Made by a program: the position numbers and the translations under genes. From Eubacterium sp. (GTDB lineage: Bacteria > Bacillota > Clostridia > Lachnospirales > Lachnospiraceae), in assembly GCA_003486385.1 (NCBI GenBank), contig DNFT01000093.1:1-36302 (forward strand): a DNA stretch of 36,302 nt, read 5' to 3'. The notes under the pieces were generated by a model that saw only the letters and a program-made list of their open reading frames with translations, made no database searches and was not told where the DNA came from. Below are positions 1 to 7,660 of this stretch, one piece after another (positions within the stretch are counted from its first letter, which is position 1; each line of letters opens with the position of its first letter).

Positions 1-1182
1 ACCTCCGCGCCCGTGATAGATGTAACCCCGGCACATACCGTAAATCCTGATGCGGACAATGACGCCGTAAGGAGCATCGACATAACCATAACCGTGACGG
101 AGCACGGCTCAGGACTGAGGACGGATAATTCCTATGAGTACGGCTTTTCCGCTTCTGCCTCAGCCCTGCCTTCGGAATGGGAAAGCTATGGCAGCGCCTC
201 CTCACCTTCAGGCTTCACCACTTCACTTCCGGACCTTGGTGCCTCAATGGACGGCTATTACTACCTGTGGGTGCGCCAGGTGATGGATAACAGCGGCAGC
301 CTCTCCGTAAGCCCTTCCGCACTCGCAACCGTCAACAGCTGCCATGTGTACGGCATATATGTATTTGACAACACCGCCCCGTCCGGAAAGACGGAATACA
401 CAGAGAATAACATTACCCTCGGTCTTTACAATGACACGATCACTGATTCACCTTATGCCGTGATGACCATACATGACCCGCATGATGACATAGCAGGCAT
501 AGAAGGATATGTTCTCCGGGTAAGCGATGCCGCCGACCCGTCAAACAGTGTTGACCTTGCTTTCACACCTGATGACGGCACCGGAACCTATATCTGCCGC
601 TTTAACCTTTATGACAGCCTTCTCGGCGCAGAGAACATCGAACAGGTCAGGATGTGTATAGTCTCAAAGGACAAGCTTGGCAATGAAGCGACCATCCCGA
701 TAACACGGTATGATTTCGGAACCCTGCAGACAGGAGCTGCTATACGCGCGGAGGATATAGGGTACAGGGATGTAGAAAATGCAGATGAATATGTATATGA
801 AAGAGATAACTTCCGTGTGGAAGCATACATAGAAGCCGTAACCGGGGGCACGCAGTTCAAAGCGGGGCAATGGGGGATGGTGAGGATATATACATTCGGA
901 TATGTCGATGAGGTTGAGATTGATTTCGGTTCACTCATGAACTATTACAATCCGCAGTATGACAGGCTTCCTACACTTATAAAAACAACAATAGACAGCC
1001 GGTTGTCACTTATGCATAGACATGAATTTTCGGTACCACTTTACTGCACTGACAGCAGTTTTAATGATACAAAGGTTATAGGCTATAAGAAAGGGGGCAT
1101 GGAGCAAAGATATGTTGTCTATAACGTAAAGGGCAGCATACTGGATGATATCAGGACAATATTGAAGTACAAAATTTATTAA
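1..1182 (+). CDS. C-terminal part of a large surface protein (Ig-like repeats), partial at left edge
   Basis: The reading frame is already open at base 1, so the true start lies outside the window; a GTG at 13 is only an internal codon. About 393 residues are visible. The first half looks like tandem extracellular beta-sandwich modules: Gly/Ser/Tyr-rich stretches, a YYYLWVRQ strand and a FDNTAPSG linker typical of bacterial Ig-like repeats. The last ~130 residues (YERDNFRVEAYIEAVTGG onward) are a different domain, ending in KYKIY. No LPXTG-type anchor or terminal hydrophobic segment is seen, so attachment may be N-terminal. It sits just upstream of the ArdC-like gene in a mobile element, so a role at the donor surface during conjugation is plausible but unproven. 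Bases 1 to ~650 look clearly richer in G+C than the rest of the gene, suggesting mosaic origin. Confidence 0.7.
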   Translation, partial: TSAPVIDVTPAHTVNPDADNDAVRSIDITITVTEHGSGLRTDNSYEYGFSASASALPSEWESYGSASSPSGFTTSLPDLGASMDGYYYLWVRQVMDNSGSLSVSPSALATVNSCHVYGIYVFDNTAPSGKTEYTENNITLGLYNDTITDSPYAVMTIHDPHDDIAGIEGYVLRVSDAADPSNSVDLAFTPDDGTGTYICRFNLYDSLLGAENIEQVRMCIVSKDKLGNEATIPITRYDFGTLQTGAAIRAEDIGYRDVENADEYVYERDNFRVEAYIEAVTGGTQFKAGQWGMVRIYTFGYVDEVEIDFGSLMNYYNPQYDRLPTLIKTTIDSRLSLMHRHEFSVPLYCTDSSFNDTKVIGYKKGGMEQRYVVYNVKGSILDDIRTILKYKIY

Positions 1183-1215
1183 AACACAGCGAGAGTGCCG
1201 GAGAGGAGATTGCAT

Positions 1216-2940
1216 ATGGATACAAAGGAATTTCGCAGGCAGATAGCGGAGAAATTCATTGATTCTTTAAAAGAAAATCCGGAACATTGGCAGAGACAGT
1301 GGTCTGTTTCCGGAGGCAGACCGGAAAATTGTGTATCACACACAGTCTATAGCGGAATTAACAGGTTCAACCTTACGTTTGCTGCAATCCAGAAGAGCAG
1401 CGATGATATGAGGTGGGCTACATTCAAGCAGATACAGCAGCAGGGATGGCACTTGAAGAAAGGTGCCAGGGCAGAGATGGTTGAGTTCTGGCAGCCTTAT
1501 GATAAATACACGCACAAGGTTGTGCCATGGGATGAGTATAACAATGCTGAAAATCCGGAGAATTATGGACTGCGCAGCAGATATCATATGGTGTTCAATG
1601 CAAAGGACATTGAAGGGATTCCGCCGGAAGTAAAGGTACATAACAACATCACACAGAACGAGGCAATAGACAGGATTATTGATGGCATGGCAATAAAGGT
1701 TTTAAATGACAGTCCGGACAAGGCATACTACAGTGTCACGAATGACGATATTCATCTTCCGCCAAAGGAAGTGTTTGATAATGACCATGCCTATAATTCA
1801 ACACTTCTGCATGAGCTGTCACATGCAACAGGGGCAAAGAGCAGACTTGACCGTGTGCAGTCCGGAATCAGGAACACCTCAAACTATGCGGTTGAGGAAC
1901 TTGTGGCAGAGATATCATCATGCTTTACCGGTGCTGATATCGGGCTGCAGTATGAGCCGGCAGAATTTAAGAATCATAAAGCCTATGTGCAGAGCTGGAT
2001 AAGTGCGATAGAACAAAAGCAGGAAGTACTGTTTGAGGCTATCAGGCAGGCAGACAGGGCTGCAGATTATCTGCTTGAGAAGGGAGAGCTGCTTAAGGTG
2101 AATGAGAATGAAAATGATAATGTAGAGGAGGTGATGGAGAACAGCACACAGTCTGTGGATGGTATGAGGACACCCGAAACTATCGTTATTAATAACGAAC
2201 TTGAGATTGTCGAGCTTACAGGAAACCTTAAATTCAAAGACAGCGTTGGATATACAATGCCGGAAGGCTACTGCTTTATGCACCCTGATAAGGGGTACCT
2301 GGCATTTGCCGGAAATACCATGCCGTATATGCCTCTTGGTGGAAAAAATGCATTGCTTAATATACAGAAGGATGGAGGTTTTTTGAATTTTGACGATATG
2401 GCATGGGTTAAGCCGGTTGAAGAGCCGGTTGCGGTGCATAAGAGTGTTGAAGAAAAAGAGAAAGTTGGTGATAAAGTAAATGAGTATATTGAGTGTATGG
2501 TAAAAAATAATGATATCAGCAGCACTAAAAATTTTTATAAATATCTTGATGAAAAAAGAGAAAACTTAGCTGATTTGCTGAAGTGGCGTTCGTTGGGCGG
2601 TACAATGCTTAATGAAAAGCTGCCTGAAGGGTATGAGCAGGCGTGCTTTGGGCTATTAAAGGAGTTTATGCCTGAAAAGGTTAATGATTTTGAGCTTTCA
2701 AAGGAGTGTTACAAAGCCTTTAAAAAGGATGTGGAGGTCAACGGCTATCAGCCAACGGCATATCTTATGTCAAACTACTATTATATGATGGAGAAAAGGG
2801 GAAGAGAGACTCCGGCAGCTCTGTCGGAAATCTCCAAGGAGTATCTTGAGGGCAGCTCAGATCCACTGGTTAATAACATAGGAAATGAACTCAAGGCGCA
2901 GGAGACTTTGCAGCTGCAGGAAATGGAGCAGTGCAGGTGA
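1216..2940 (+). CDS. ArdC-like ssDNA-binding domain / zincin metallopeptidase protein
   Basis: This 574-aa protein belongs to the ArdC-type antirestriction family carried by conjugative elements; relatives bind the incoming single strand and protect it. The N-terminal part (about residues 1-130; EKFIDSLKENPEHWQRQW, then YSGINRFNL and WATFKQIQQQGWHLKKGA) matches the ArdC N-terminal ssDNA-binding domain. Residues ~140-270 form a zincin domain with H199-E200-L-S-H203, followed by a helix containing EELVAEISS that supplies the third ligand. The C-terminal ~130 residues are a separate helical domain (YLMSNYYYMMEKRG, then EISKEYLEG and NELKAQE) whose end is repeated in the protein encoded at 5068-5631. 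ATG 1216 is preferred because GAGAGGAG lies just upstream; GTG 1195 would be an alternative without a site. The next gene follows after two palindromes. Confidence 0.85.
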   Translation: MDTKEFRRQIAEKFIDSLKENPEHWQRQWSVSGGRPENCVSHTVYSGINRFNLTFAAIQKSSDDMRWATFKQIQQQGWHLKKGARAEMVEFWQPYDKYTHKVVPWDEYNNAENPENYGLRSRYHMVFNAKDIEGIPPEVKVHNNITQNEAIDRIIDGMAIKVLNDSPDKAYYSVTNDDIHLPPKEVFDNDHAYNSTLLHELSHATGAKSRLDRVQSGIRNTSNYAVEELVAEISSCFTGADIGLQYEPAEFKNHKAYVQSWISAIEQKQEVLFEAIRQADRAADYLLEKGELLKVNENENDNVEEVMENSTQSVDGMRTPETIVINNELEIVELTGNLKFKDSVGYTMPEGYCFMHPDKGYLAFAGNTMPYMPLGGKNALLNIQKDGGFLNFDDMAWVKPVEEPVAVHKSVEEKEKVGDKVNEYIECMVKNNDISSTKNFYKYLDEKRENLADLLKWRSLGGTMLNEKLPEGYEQACFGLLKEFMPEKVNDFELSKECYKAFKKDVEVNGYQPTAYLMSNYYYMMEKRGRETPAALSEISKEYLEGSSDPLVNNIGNELKAQETLQLQEMEQCR

Positions 2941-2945
2941 TATGA

Positions 2946-3010
2946 GTGAGGTGAACTCAGTTCACCTCACGTAGATGAAAGTCCGGAAGTGAGCTCAGTT
3001 CACTTCCGGA
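2946..3010 (+). promoter_or_regulatory. Two tandem palindromes with a shared core, ending on the next ribosome site
   Basis: Palindrome 1 (2946-2970) has perfect 12-nt arms, GTGAGGTGAACT and AGTTCACCTCAC, around a single C. Palindrome 2 (2982-3010) has 14-nt arms, TCCGGAAGTGAGCT and AGTTCACTTCCGGA, with one G/T wobble, also around a single C. Both contain the same 15-nt core GTGARCTCAGTTCAC and are 11 nt apart. The last bases of palindrome 2 run straight into the GGAGG (3008-3012) that serves the gene at 3025. As RNA the hairpin would bury part of that site; as DNA the two cores, 37-38 bp apart centre to centre, could be a paired operator. No U-tract follows, so an ordinary terminator is unlikely. 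Confidence 0.7.
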
Positions 3011-3024
3011 GGAAAGGATGTGAA

Positions 3025-4206
3025 ATGTATAACACCAGATTTATCATGTCGGATGGCTCTGTAATATACCCGGCATATCTTGACAGGGAAGATAAAGAGA
3101 AGCTGCGCAGCCGGCAGGGAAAGCAGAGGGAGTATCTAAGATGTGGGTGCAGGCTTGATAAAAACCTATATTACAGACTTTCAGAGGATTTAAAATTCTA
3201 TCCCGAACACAACAACTATGAACATGATAAGTATTGCTGCCGGTACCGTGAGAACGGCAGGAACCGGAGAATAACAGCGTATATGTATGATGATTCATCG
3301 GATGAGATAACAGCGTTCTGCAGCTTTAATCCAAGATCGTTCAGCGATGGAGAAAAAAACGATCCGGATGACAATGAACAGGAAGAGACATCAGAGGAAT
3401 TGCCGGAGGGAGAAGTCATAGTCGAAGGTGCTGCACCTGAAAAGGGTGATGTGAAGGAGAAGAAGGAGCCAAAGCTTGGAATGCCTGAGCTTATCAGAAG
3501 CCTCAATGTTGATACCTTTACGGATGCTGTAATGCATAATATAAAGTCCGAAAGCAGGAATTCATTTTCAAAGTCCGTTTACAAACGTATGAGGCATGTG
3601 CGGATAGCCAAAATGAAAAAGCCGATAGGTGAACTGTCACTTGAAACTGATGGTGTAAGATTTATATATCTTAAATATGCTGATACATACGAACAGACGG
3701 AAAAAGGTTATACGAAGTGTTATATAGATACGCTGGATTCTGATGGAAAAACGTATAGGAATCTTGTATATCCGGATGCACTGAGAAAAGCGGTGAAGGC
3801 GTTTGTGAAGGCATACGGCATAGAGCCGGATGGAAATACGATGATTGCCGGCTTTCAGTATGTTAAGAAAGGGCGTTCCGGGTATACCTACAGGATCATT
3901 GGAAGGCTGCATATATTTCAGGTATCAAGTAATGGCATATACAGTCGGACACTTGCTGAGCAGGGAATATACAACGCGCTGGAAGACATTGTATCGAAAA
4001 ATAGAGATATATGGTATATGATTCCTCCGGAGGATCCGAATGTGGCTGCAATTGTTTATGTTGAAGGACAGCCTAAAAGCTTAGTCCTGGCAGTCCGCTC
4101 AAAAGCGGACCAGGTTATATCATATGACACTGAGCAATATGTTCTTGGGGTTGCAGACAATCCGGATATGATAACCGCAGACAGTGTAAGACAGTCTTTA
4201 CAATGA
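3025..4206 (+). CDS. Unknown mobile-element protein with an N-terminal Cys/His cluster
   Basis: I do not recognise this 393-aa protein. Residues ~1-75 carry a likely metal-binding cluster: C-G-C near residue 40, then H-x3-H-x4-CC (HNNYEHDKYCC) about 30 residues later. A Glu/Asp-rich low-complexity linker follows at ~100-150 (EQEETSEELPEGEVIVEG). The C-terminal ~230 residues look globular and mixed alpha/beta, with KCYIDTLDSDG and the segment GFQYVKKGRSGYTYRIIGRL. No signal peptide or membrane helix is seen, so it should be cytoplasmic. ATG 3025 is chosen for the GGAGG at 3008-3012; in-frame GTG 2989 lies inside palindrome 2 and has no site. It probably shares a transcript with the ArdC-like gene. 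A role in nucleic-acid handling during transfer is only a guess from context and the Cys/His cluster. Confidence 0.7.
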   Translation: MYNTRFIMSDGSVIYPAYLDREDKEKLRSRQGKQREYLRCGCRLDKNLYYRLSEDLKFYPEHNNYEHDKYCCRYRENGRNRRITAYMYDDSSDEITAFCSFNPRSFSDGEKNDPDDNEQEETSEELPEGEVIVEGAAPEKGDVKEKKEPKLGMPELIRSLNVDTFTDAVMHNIKSESRNSFSKSVYKRMRHVRIAKMKKPIGELSLETDGVRFIYLKYADTYEQTEKGYTKCYIDTLDSDGKTYRNLVYPDALRKAVKAFVKAYGIEPDGNTMIAGFQYVKKGRSGYTYRIIGRLHIFQVSSNGIYSRTLAEQGIYNALEDIVSKNRDIWYMIPPEDPNVAAIVYVEGQPKSLVLAVRSKADQVISYDTEQYVLGVADNPDMITADSVRQSLQ

Positions 4207-4215
4207 ATGTCAAAT

Positions 4216-4245
4216 GCCCTGAAACATGCATGAAATGGGGCTTTT
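4216..4245 (+). terminator. Weak hairpin with T-tract after the Cys/His gene
   Basis: GCCC (4216-4219) pairs with GGGC ending at 4241 and is followed by TTTT. The interior is imperfect but includes the self-complementary CATGCATG. It lies 10 nt after the stop codon and before the next promoter, the position expected of a weak intrinsic terminator. Confidence 0.4.
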
Positions 4246-4251
4246 CGCGGA

Positions 4252-4318
4252 TGTCGACAATTTTGTAATAAATGTCGACACTATTATTGTAGCGTTTTCA
4301 TACCAATTGTGCTATCAT
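4252..4318 (+). promoter_or_regulatory. Extended -10 promoter with a pair of TGTCGACA operator boxes
   Basis: TGTCGACA, itself a perfect 8-bp palindrome, occurs at 4252-4259 and again at 4273-4280. The copies are 21 bp apart, two helical turns, so a protein could bind both on one face. Downstream is an extended -10, TGcTATCAT (4310-4318), without a good -35 box at 17 bp. The next gene encodes an XRE-type DNA-binding protein, the obvious candidate to bind these boxes. Confidence 0.55.
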
Positions 4319-4345
4319 TAAATCACAAGGAAGGGGGACGGATAT

Positions 4346-4723
4346 ATGAATGTTTCAACAGATTGTGTTTTAGTGAACGAAATGCTACAGGATGAGCGCG
4401 ATGAGATCTATGAAAGACTTGTCCTGTTAAGGAAAAGGACAGGAATGTCGGTTAGGGAGTTTGCAGAGTTCGCGGGAATTCCGGAGAATACATATAGGAC
4501 ATACGAGGCAAAGAATCCAAGGTATCGTAATCACCTGAAGAGTTATGTTATAGACCTTTTAGAGTACAAGCTCACGATGGAAGGAAAGCTTCCTGGAACT
4601 AACGGCAATAATGTTATTGACTGGATGGAGAGAATCTATAACATGCTTGCAGTCAGCTATGAGTTCAGACCGGTGCGGAAAGTGAGCTTCATCGATGGCA
4701 GAACACAGGAAAAGGAGAGTTAG
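4346..4723 (+). CDS. XRE-family helix-turn-helix regulator
   Basis: A 125-aa cytoplasmic protein with a lambda-repressor-like HTH at about residues 20-70: ERLVLLRKRTGMSVREFAEF, then AGIPENTYRTYEAKNP, where the second helix would read DNA. The rest is helical with no known sensor domain. A strong site (AAGGAAGGGGG, 4327-4337) precedes ATG 4346. It opens a run of small genes (4346-6090) read in the same direction towards the integrase, with gaps of 3 nt or overlaps, so it probably controls the excision/integration end of the element. The paired TGTCGACA boxes upstream suggest autoregulation; this is inferred from position. Confidence 0.8.
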   Translation: MNVSTDCVLVNEMLQDERDEIYERLVLLRKRTGMSVREFAEFAGIPENTYRTYEAKNPRYRNHLKSYVIDLLEYKLTMEGKLPGTNGNNVIDWMERIYNMLAVSYEFRPVRKVSFIDGRTQEKES

Positions 4724-4726
4724 TAA

Positions 4727-5068
4727 ATGGTATCATTCTTAAATTCAATCGACGATGAAAAGAAAGCTGTTATGAAGATGGAAATACGCTATAAAAAGGC
4801 CGAAAGCGAAAGAGAGCAGCGTTCACTGAATAATCTGATTAAAGTAGTTGATGGGATATTTAGGGATTGTGGAATATCAAAGAAAGAGGGGAATCATGTG
4901 TATATTGGAAATGGTGATGAGCATGATTATGCACGGTTTGGAATGGTGTATGAGGCTTTGAATGGGTGGATTGCTTTTTTAAAAAGAGTAGAAATATGGA
5001 ATTTTCATAATGAATATGGTGAATCAGAGGATTTTGCTACTTCATGCAAGGAGAAAGTAGGCATTTAA
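4727..5068 (+). CDS. Small hypothetical protein of the mobile element
   Basis: An unrecognised 113-aa protein, charged and probably helical at the N terminus (MKMEIRYKKAESEREQRSLN, then NNLIKVVDGIF), with a more globular end. No membrane segment, signal peptide or catalytic motif is visible. AAGGAG at 4711-4716 supports ATG 4727, three bases after the regulator's stop. Its TAA shares one base with the ATG of the next gene, which implies translational coupling. The phrase FRDCGISKKEGNHVYIGNG loosely resembles FCKKHGFEHRQGSVYCSNE in the next protein, so the two may be distant relatives; a profile comparison would settle that. Confidence 0.65.
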   Translation: MVSFLNSIDDEKKAVMKMEIRYKKAESEREQRSLNNLIKVVDGIFRDCGISKKEGNHVYIGNGDEHDYARFGMVYEALNGWIAFLKRVEIWNFHNEYGESEDFATSCKEKVGI

Positions 5069-5631
5069 TGACAGAAGCCAGAAAAGAGTTTACATTTGAT
5101 TTGAATACGCAGGCTCTTAAAGAGGTATTTGGAGAAAAATCATACACAAAAGCGTACAATGAATTACACGATTTTTTTTGTAAAAAACATGGATTTGAAC
5201 ATAGGCAAGGGTCGGTGTATTGTTCAAATGAATTAATGAATGATAAAAAAGTATATGATTTAGTAAGTGAGCTAAGAAGAGAATGTGCCTGGATTGTAAA
5301 ATGTGTAACCAGAATGGATGTTGCAGATATAGGGAATATTCATGAATTGACCGAATGGATTACAAGCGAAGCTGTTGAGAAAATCAAGCAGGAACAGATA
5401 ATATCACAATTGTTTCGTAATGCAAAATACTATGGTTTTGTTCTATCACATAAACTTATCGAAAATTACAAAGCGTTATTAGAGTCCAGAGGCGATATTG
5501 TTTCACTTGAAGAAATATCTGATGAATATCGTTCGCACAGCACAGATAAGTTAATAAATGCGATAGGGGATGAACTTAAGGCACAGGAATTACAGCACAT
5601 CAGTGAAATGAGCGATACACCGGAAATATAA
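5068..5631 (+). CDS. Small element protein sharing a C-terminal domain with the ArdC-like protein
   Basis: A 187-aa protein. ATG 5068 is preferred to the in-frame ATG 5044 because AAGGAG (5048-5053) lies at the right distance and the start overlaps the previous stop by one base. The C-terminal ~60 residues match the end of the ArdC-like protein: EISDEYRSHSTDKLINAIGD against EISKEYLEGSSDPLVNNIGN, both followed by ELKAQE and ending in ISEM/LQEM. The helix before it also aligns (FVLSHKLIENYKALLESRG against YLMSNYYYMMEKRG). The domain resembles the DUF3849-type modules seen next to ArdC proteins, though I cannot confirm that name. No catalytic residues are obvious. A shared docking module is a reasonable inference. 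Confidence 0.7.
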   Translation: MTEARKEFTFDLNTQALKEVFGEKSYTKAYNELHDFFCKKHGFEHRQGSVYCSNELMNDKKVYDLVSELRRECAWIVKCVTRMDVADIGNIHELTEWITSEAVEKIKQEQIISQLFRNAKYYGFVLSHKLIENYKALLESRGDIVSLEEISDEYRSHSTDKLINAIGDELKAQELQHISEMSDTPEI

Positions 5632-5647
5632 TGAAAGGTGAATGTGA

Positions 5648-5914
5648 ATGATTTATATTAAAAGTTATAAGTATTTAGGTTATTTGCTTTTAATGCTATT
5701 AGGAATAGCCTTTATAGTATTAATGGCTATATATGGCGTGTATGTAGTTTTAATATATAGTTTTTTTATCTTACTGGCGCTTTGCCTTGTTTGTTATTGT
5801 GTGGGAGTAGTTTGTTTGCCGGTTTATTTTATGTTTTATTTATTAAAAAGGACGTTTGGATTCAAAAGCAGGAAGGAGATAAAAAATTGCAAAGAACAAC
5901 AAACACAACTGTAG
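5648..5914 (+). CDS. Small membrane protein
   Basis: An 88-aa protein with two or three very hydrophobic helices (about residues 10-32 and 33-68, for example YLLLMLLGIAFIVLMAIYGV) and a basic cytoplasmic tail (LLKRTFGFKSRKEIKNCKE). AAAGGTG lies 7-8 nt before ATG 5648. Its last 28 bases overlap the next gene in another frame, so the two are likely co-translated. No family is recognised. Small membrane proteins of this kind are common accessory products of conjugative elements, but no specific role can be read from the sequence. Confidence 0.6.
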   Translation: MIYIKSYKYLGYLLLMLLGIAFIVLMAIYGVYVVLIYSFFILLALCLVCYCVGVVCLPVYFMFYLLKRTFGFKSRKEIKNCKEQQTQL

Positions 5915-6090
5915 TAGCAAAGAAAAGGCTTGTGCGTTATAATGAAGGTGCACAGATGTACAGTATAGGAAGAAACAAGTTTCAGCAGTTGGCAAAGGAT
6001 GCACATGCGATTTTGAAAATAGGGCGTATCGTATTAGTTGATCTTGATATTTTTGATAAATATCTTGAAACTTTTAGGGTTGAGAGGTAG
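5887..6090 (+). CDS. Excisionase-like small DNA-binding protein (DUF6462-like), TTG start
   Basis: The 67-aa product (KKRLVRYNEGAQMYSIGRNK, then FQQLAKDAHAILKIGRIVLV, then DLDIFDKYLETFRV) matches the small winged-helix proteins found just before Tn916/Tn1549-type integrases. These resemble Xis and bend DNA near the element ends to favour excision. The start is decided by the ribosome site: AAGGAG at 5873-5878 lies 8 nt before TTG 5887, and this gives the family's usual length. An ATG much further upstream in the same frame (5782) would add membrane-gene-derived sequence that does not belong. It overlaps the membrane-protein gene by 28 nt and ends 31 nt before the integrase. The family assignment is from memory of the sequence pattern. 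Confidence 0.75.
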   Translation: MQRTTNTTVVAKKRLVRYNEGAQMYSIGRNKFQQLAKDAHAILKIGRIVLVDLDIFDKYLETFRVER

Positions 6091-6121
6091 TGAAATGTTT
6101 CTTTCCAAATGAGAGGAAAAT

Positions 6122-7339
6122 ATGGCTGTATCAAGAAAAGACAATAAAGGGCGCGTCCTTAGAAAGGGCGAGACGCAGCGGAGCCGTGATAAAATGTATG
6201 TGTATACATATACAGGTGCCGATGGAAAGCGACACAGCATATATAATAAAGACATTACGAAGCTTCGTGAAAGGGAAGATAGGCTGATAAAAGCACTGTT
6301 GGATGGTATGGATATGTCGGGTGTCAATACCCTTGACAGTGTGTTTGACAAATATATTACGTTCAAATCAGGAATTAAGGCTGATACAATAGAGTATTAT
6401 ACTTATATGTATAATCATTATGTTAGAGGATGTCTGATAAGCCGAAAGAGGATAGAGGATGTTGTCTATTCTGATTTGCTTAGGCATTATCAATATCTTC
6501 TCAATGAACGTAAGCTAAAGATATCATCTGTAGAAGTTGTTCAGGCAATAATTCATCAGACGTTTAAGTTTGCCGTAAAAGACAATCTTATAAGAAATAA
6601 TCCAAGCGATGATATAATGTCGGATGTCAAATACACAGATGAACAGAGTCCATTAAAAAAACATGCGCTCACTCCGGAACAGCAGCAGGCTTTTATCAGA
6701 TATATTGAAAGAAATATCGATTTCTGTTACATAGTTCCAATAATTAAATTCCTGATGGGAACAGGCTGCCGTATTGGCGAAGCAATTGGTCTTACGTGGT
6801 CAGATATAAATTTGGACAAGCGGATAATTACTATAAACCACACTTTGAAGTATTATGGAAGGAAGGGTTTTGGTGCAGTTACACCCAAAACCGCAGCCGG
6901 AGTAAGAACTATTCCGATGATGAAATCAGTCTATAATATTTTGAGTGAGGAATACAGATTACAACAGGAGAATGGTGGTTGTAATTTAGTGGTAGATGGT
7001 TTAAAAGGTTTTATATTTATGAATCCTCATGGTGGTTTATATAAATCAGAAACCGTGAATGAGGCTATCAAAAAGGCATACATGGCTTACAATGAAGAAG
7101 AAATGGCAAAGGCATTATCAGAGAACCGTGAGCCGTTGTTGCTACCACATTTCACAGCGCATAACCTGAGACACACGTTTTGCTCCAGGCTGTGTGAGAA
7201 TGAGCCGAATTTAAAGCTGATACAGTCTATTATGGGTCATTCAAGCATACAGACCACAATGGATATCTATACAGAGATAAATGAAAATAAAAAGAAGGAG
7301 GCGATGCAGAATTTATCTGATAAACTAAATATATTTTAG
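6122..7339 (+). CDS. int: Tyrosine recombinase / integrase of Tn916 type
   Basis: A 405-aa site-specific recombinase that integrates and excises the element. The N-terminal ~65 residues (RKDNKGRVLRKGETQR, then YVYTYTGADGKRHSIY) are the arm-binding domain of Tn916-type integrases. A SAM-like core-binding domain follows (~65-175), then the catalytic domain. The catalytic residues are visible: R217 (GTGCRIGEAIGLTW), a beta-hairpin Lys in TPKTAAG, H347 and R350 (HNLRH), H373 (MGHSS) and the nucleophile Y383 (MDIYTE). All are intact and the length is normal, so it is probably active. GAGAGGA precedes ATG 6122. It is the last gene of the element; the end of the element should lie in the 320 bases downstream. 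Confidence 0.95.
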   Translation: MAVSRKDNKGRVLRKGETQRSRDKMYVYTYTGADGKRHSIYNKDITKLREREDRLIKALLDGMDMSGVNTLDSVFDKYITFKSGIKADTIEYYTYMYNHYVRGCLISRKRIEDVVYSDLLRHYQYLLNERKLKISSVEVVQAIIHQTFKFAVKDNLIRNNPSDDIMSDVKYTDEQSPLKKHALTPEQQQAFIRYIERNIDFCYIVPIIKFLMGTGCRIGEAIGLTWSDINLDKRIITINHTLKYYGRKGFGAVTPKTAAGVRTIPMMKSVYNILSEEYRLQQENGGCNLVVDGLKGFIFMNPHGGLYKSETVNEAIKKAYMAYNEEEMAKALSENREPLLLPHFTAHNLRHTFCSRLCENEPNLKLIQSIMGHSSIQTTMDIYTEINENKKKEAMQNLSDKLNIF

Positions 7340-7660
7340 GAAAGTGTCCGGAATTCACATGGGGTACGACAAGAGTATGACTTTTTTATAAATTATCATC
7401 AACATTAAGGACTTTATCTAAAACAATAAACCTCAGCAATTAAACGTCTTTAAAGCATAATGGATGTAGTTAAATTAAATTGTTTTTTTATGCGAATTTA
7501 AAAATTTTTTATATTTTTTTTATTGTTTCGTGAATATTTGAACACATTTTGCATATATATTTAGGGATAAAGATATTATCAGGCGTACAGTATCATCCTT
7601 TAACAGCGTAAAATCATTATGCGGGATGGTGACGCCAAAAATGAAGGGAGAAACAGAAGA
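7340..7660 (+). other. Intergenic region holding the probable right end of the integrated element
   Basis: There is no gene here. The sequence is very AT-rich from ~7370, with T-runs at 7381-7386, 7484-7490 and 7506-7530. Tn916/Tn1549-type integrases favour such AT-rich targets and the integrase gene usually lies within a few hundred bases of the end, so the junction is probably between 7340 and ~7530. I cannot place it exactly because the other end is outside the window. No tRNA is present to serve as the target. The last ~40 bases carry the ribosome site of the SSB gene. Confidence 0.4.

Noticed and set aside
7340..7660. tRNA gene as integration target of the mobile element
   Set aside because: No cloverleaf-like sequence is present; Tn916-type integrases usually use AT-rich sites instead.
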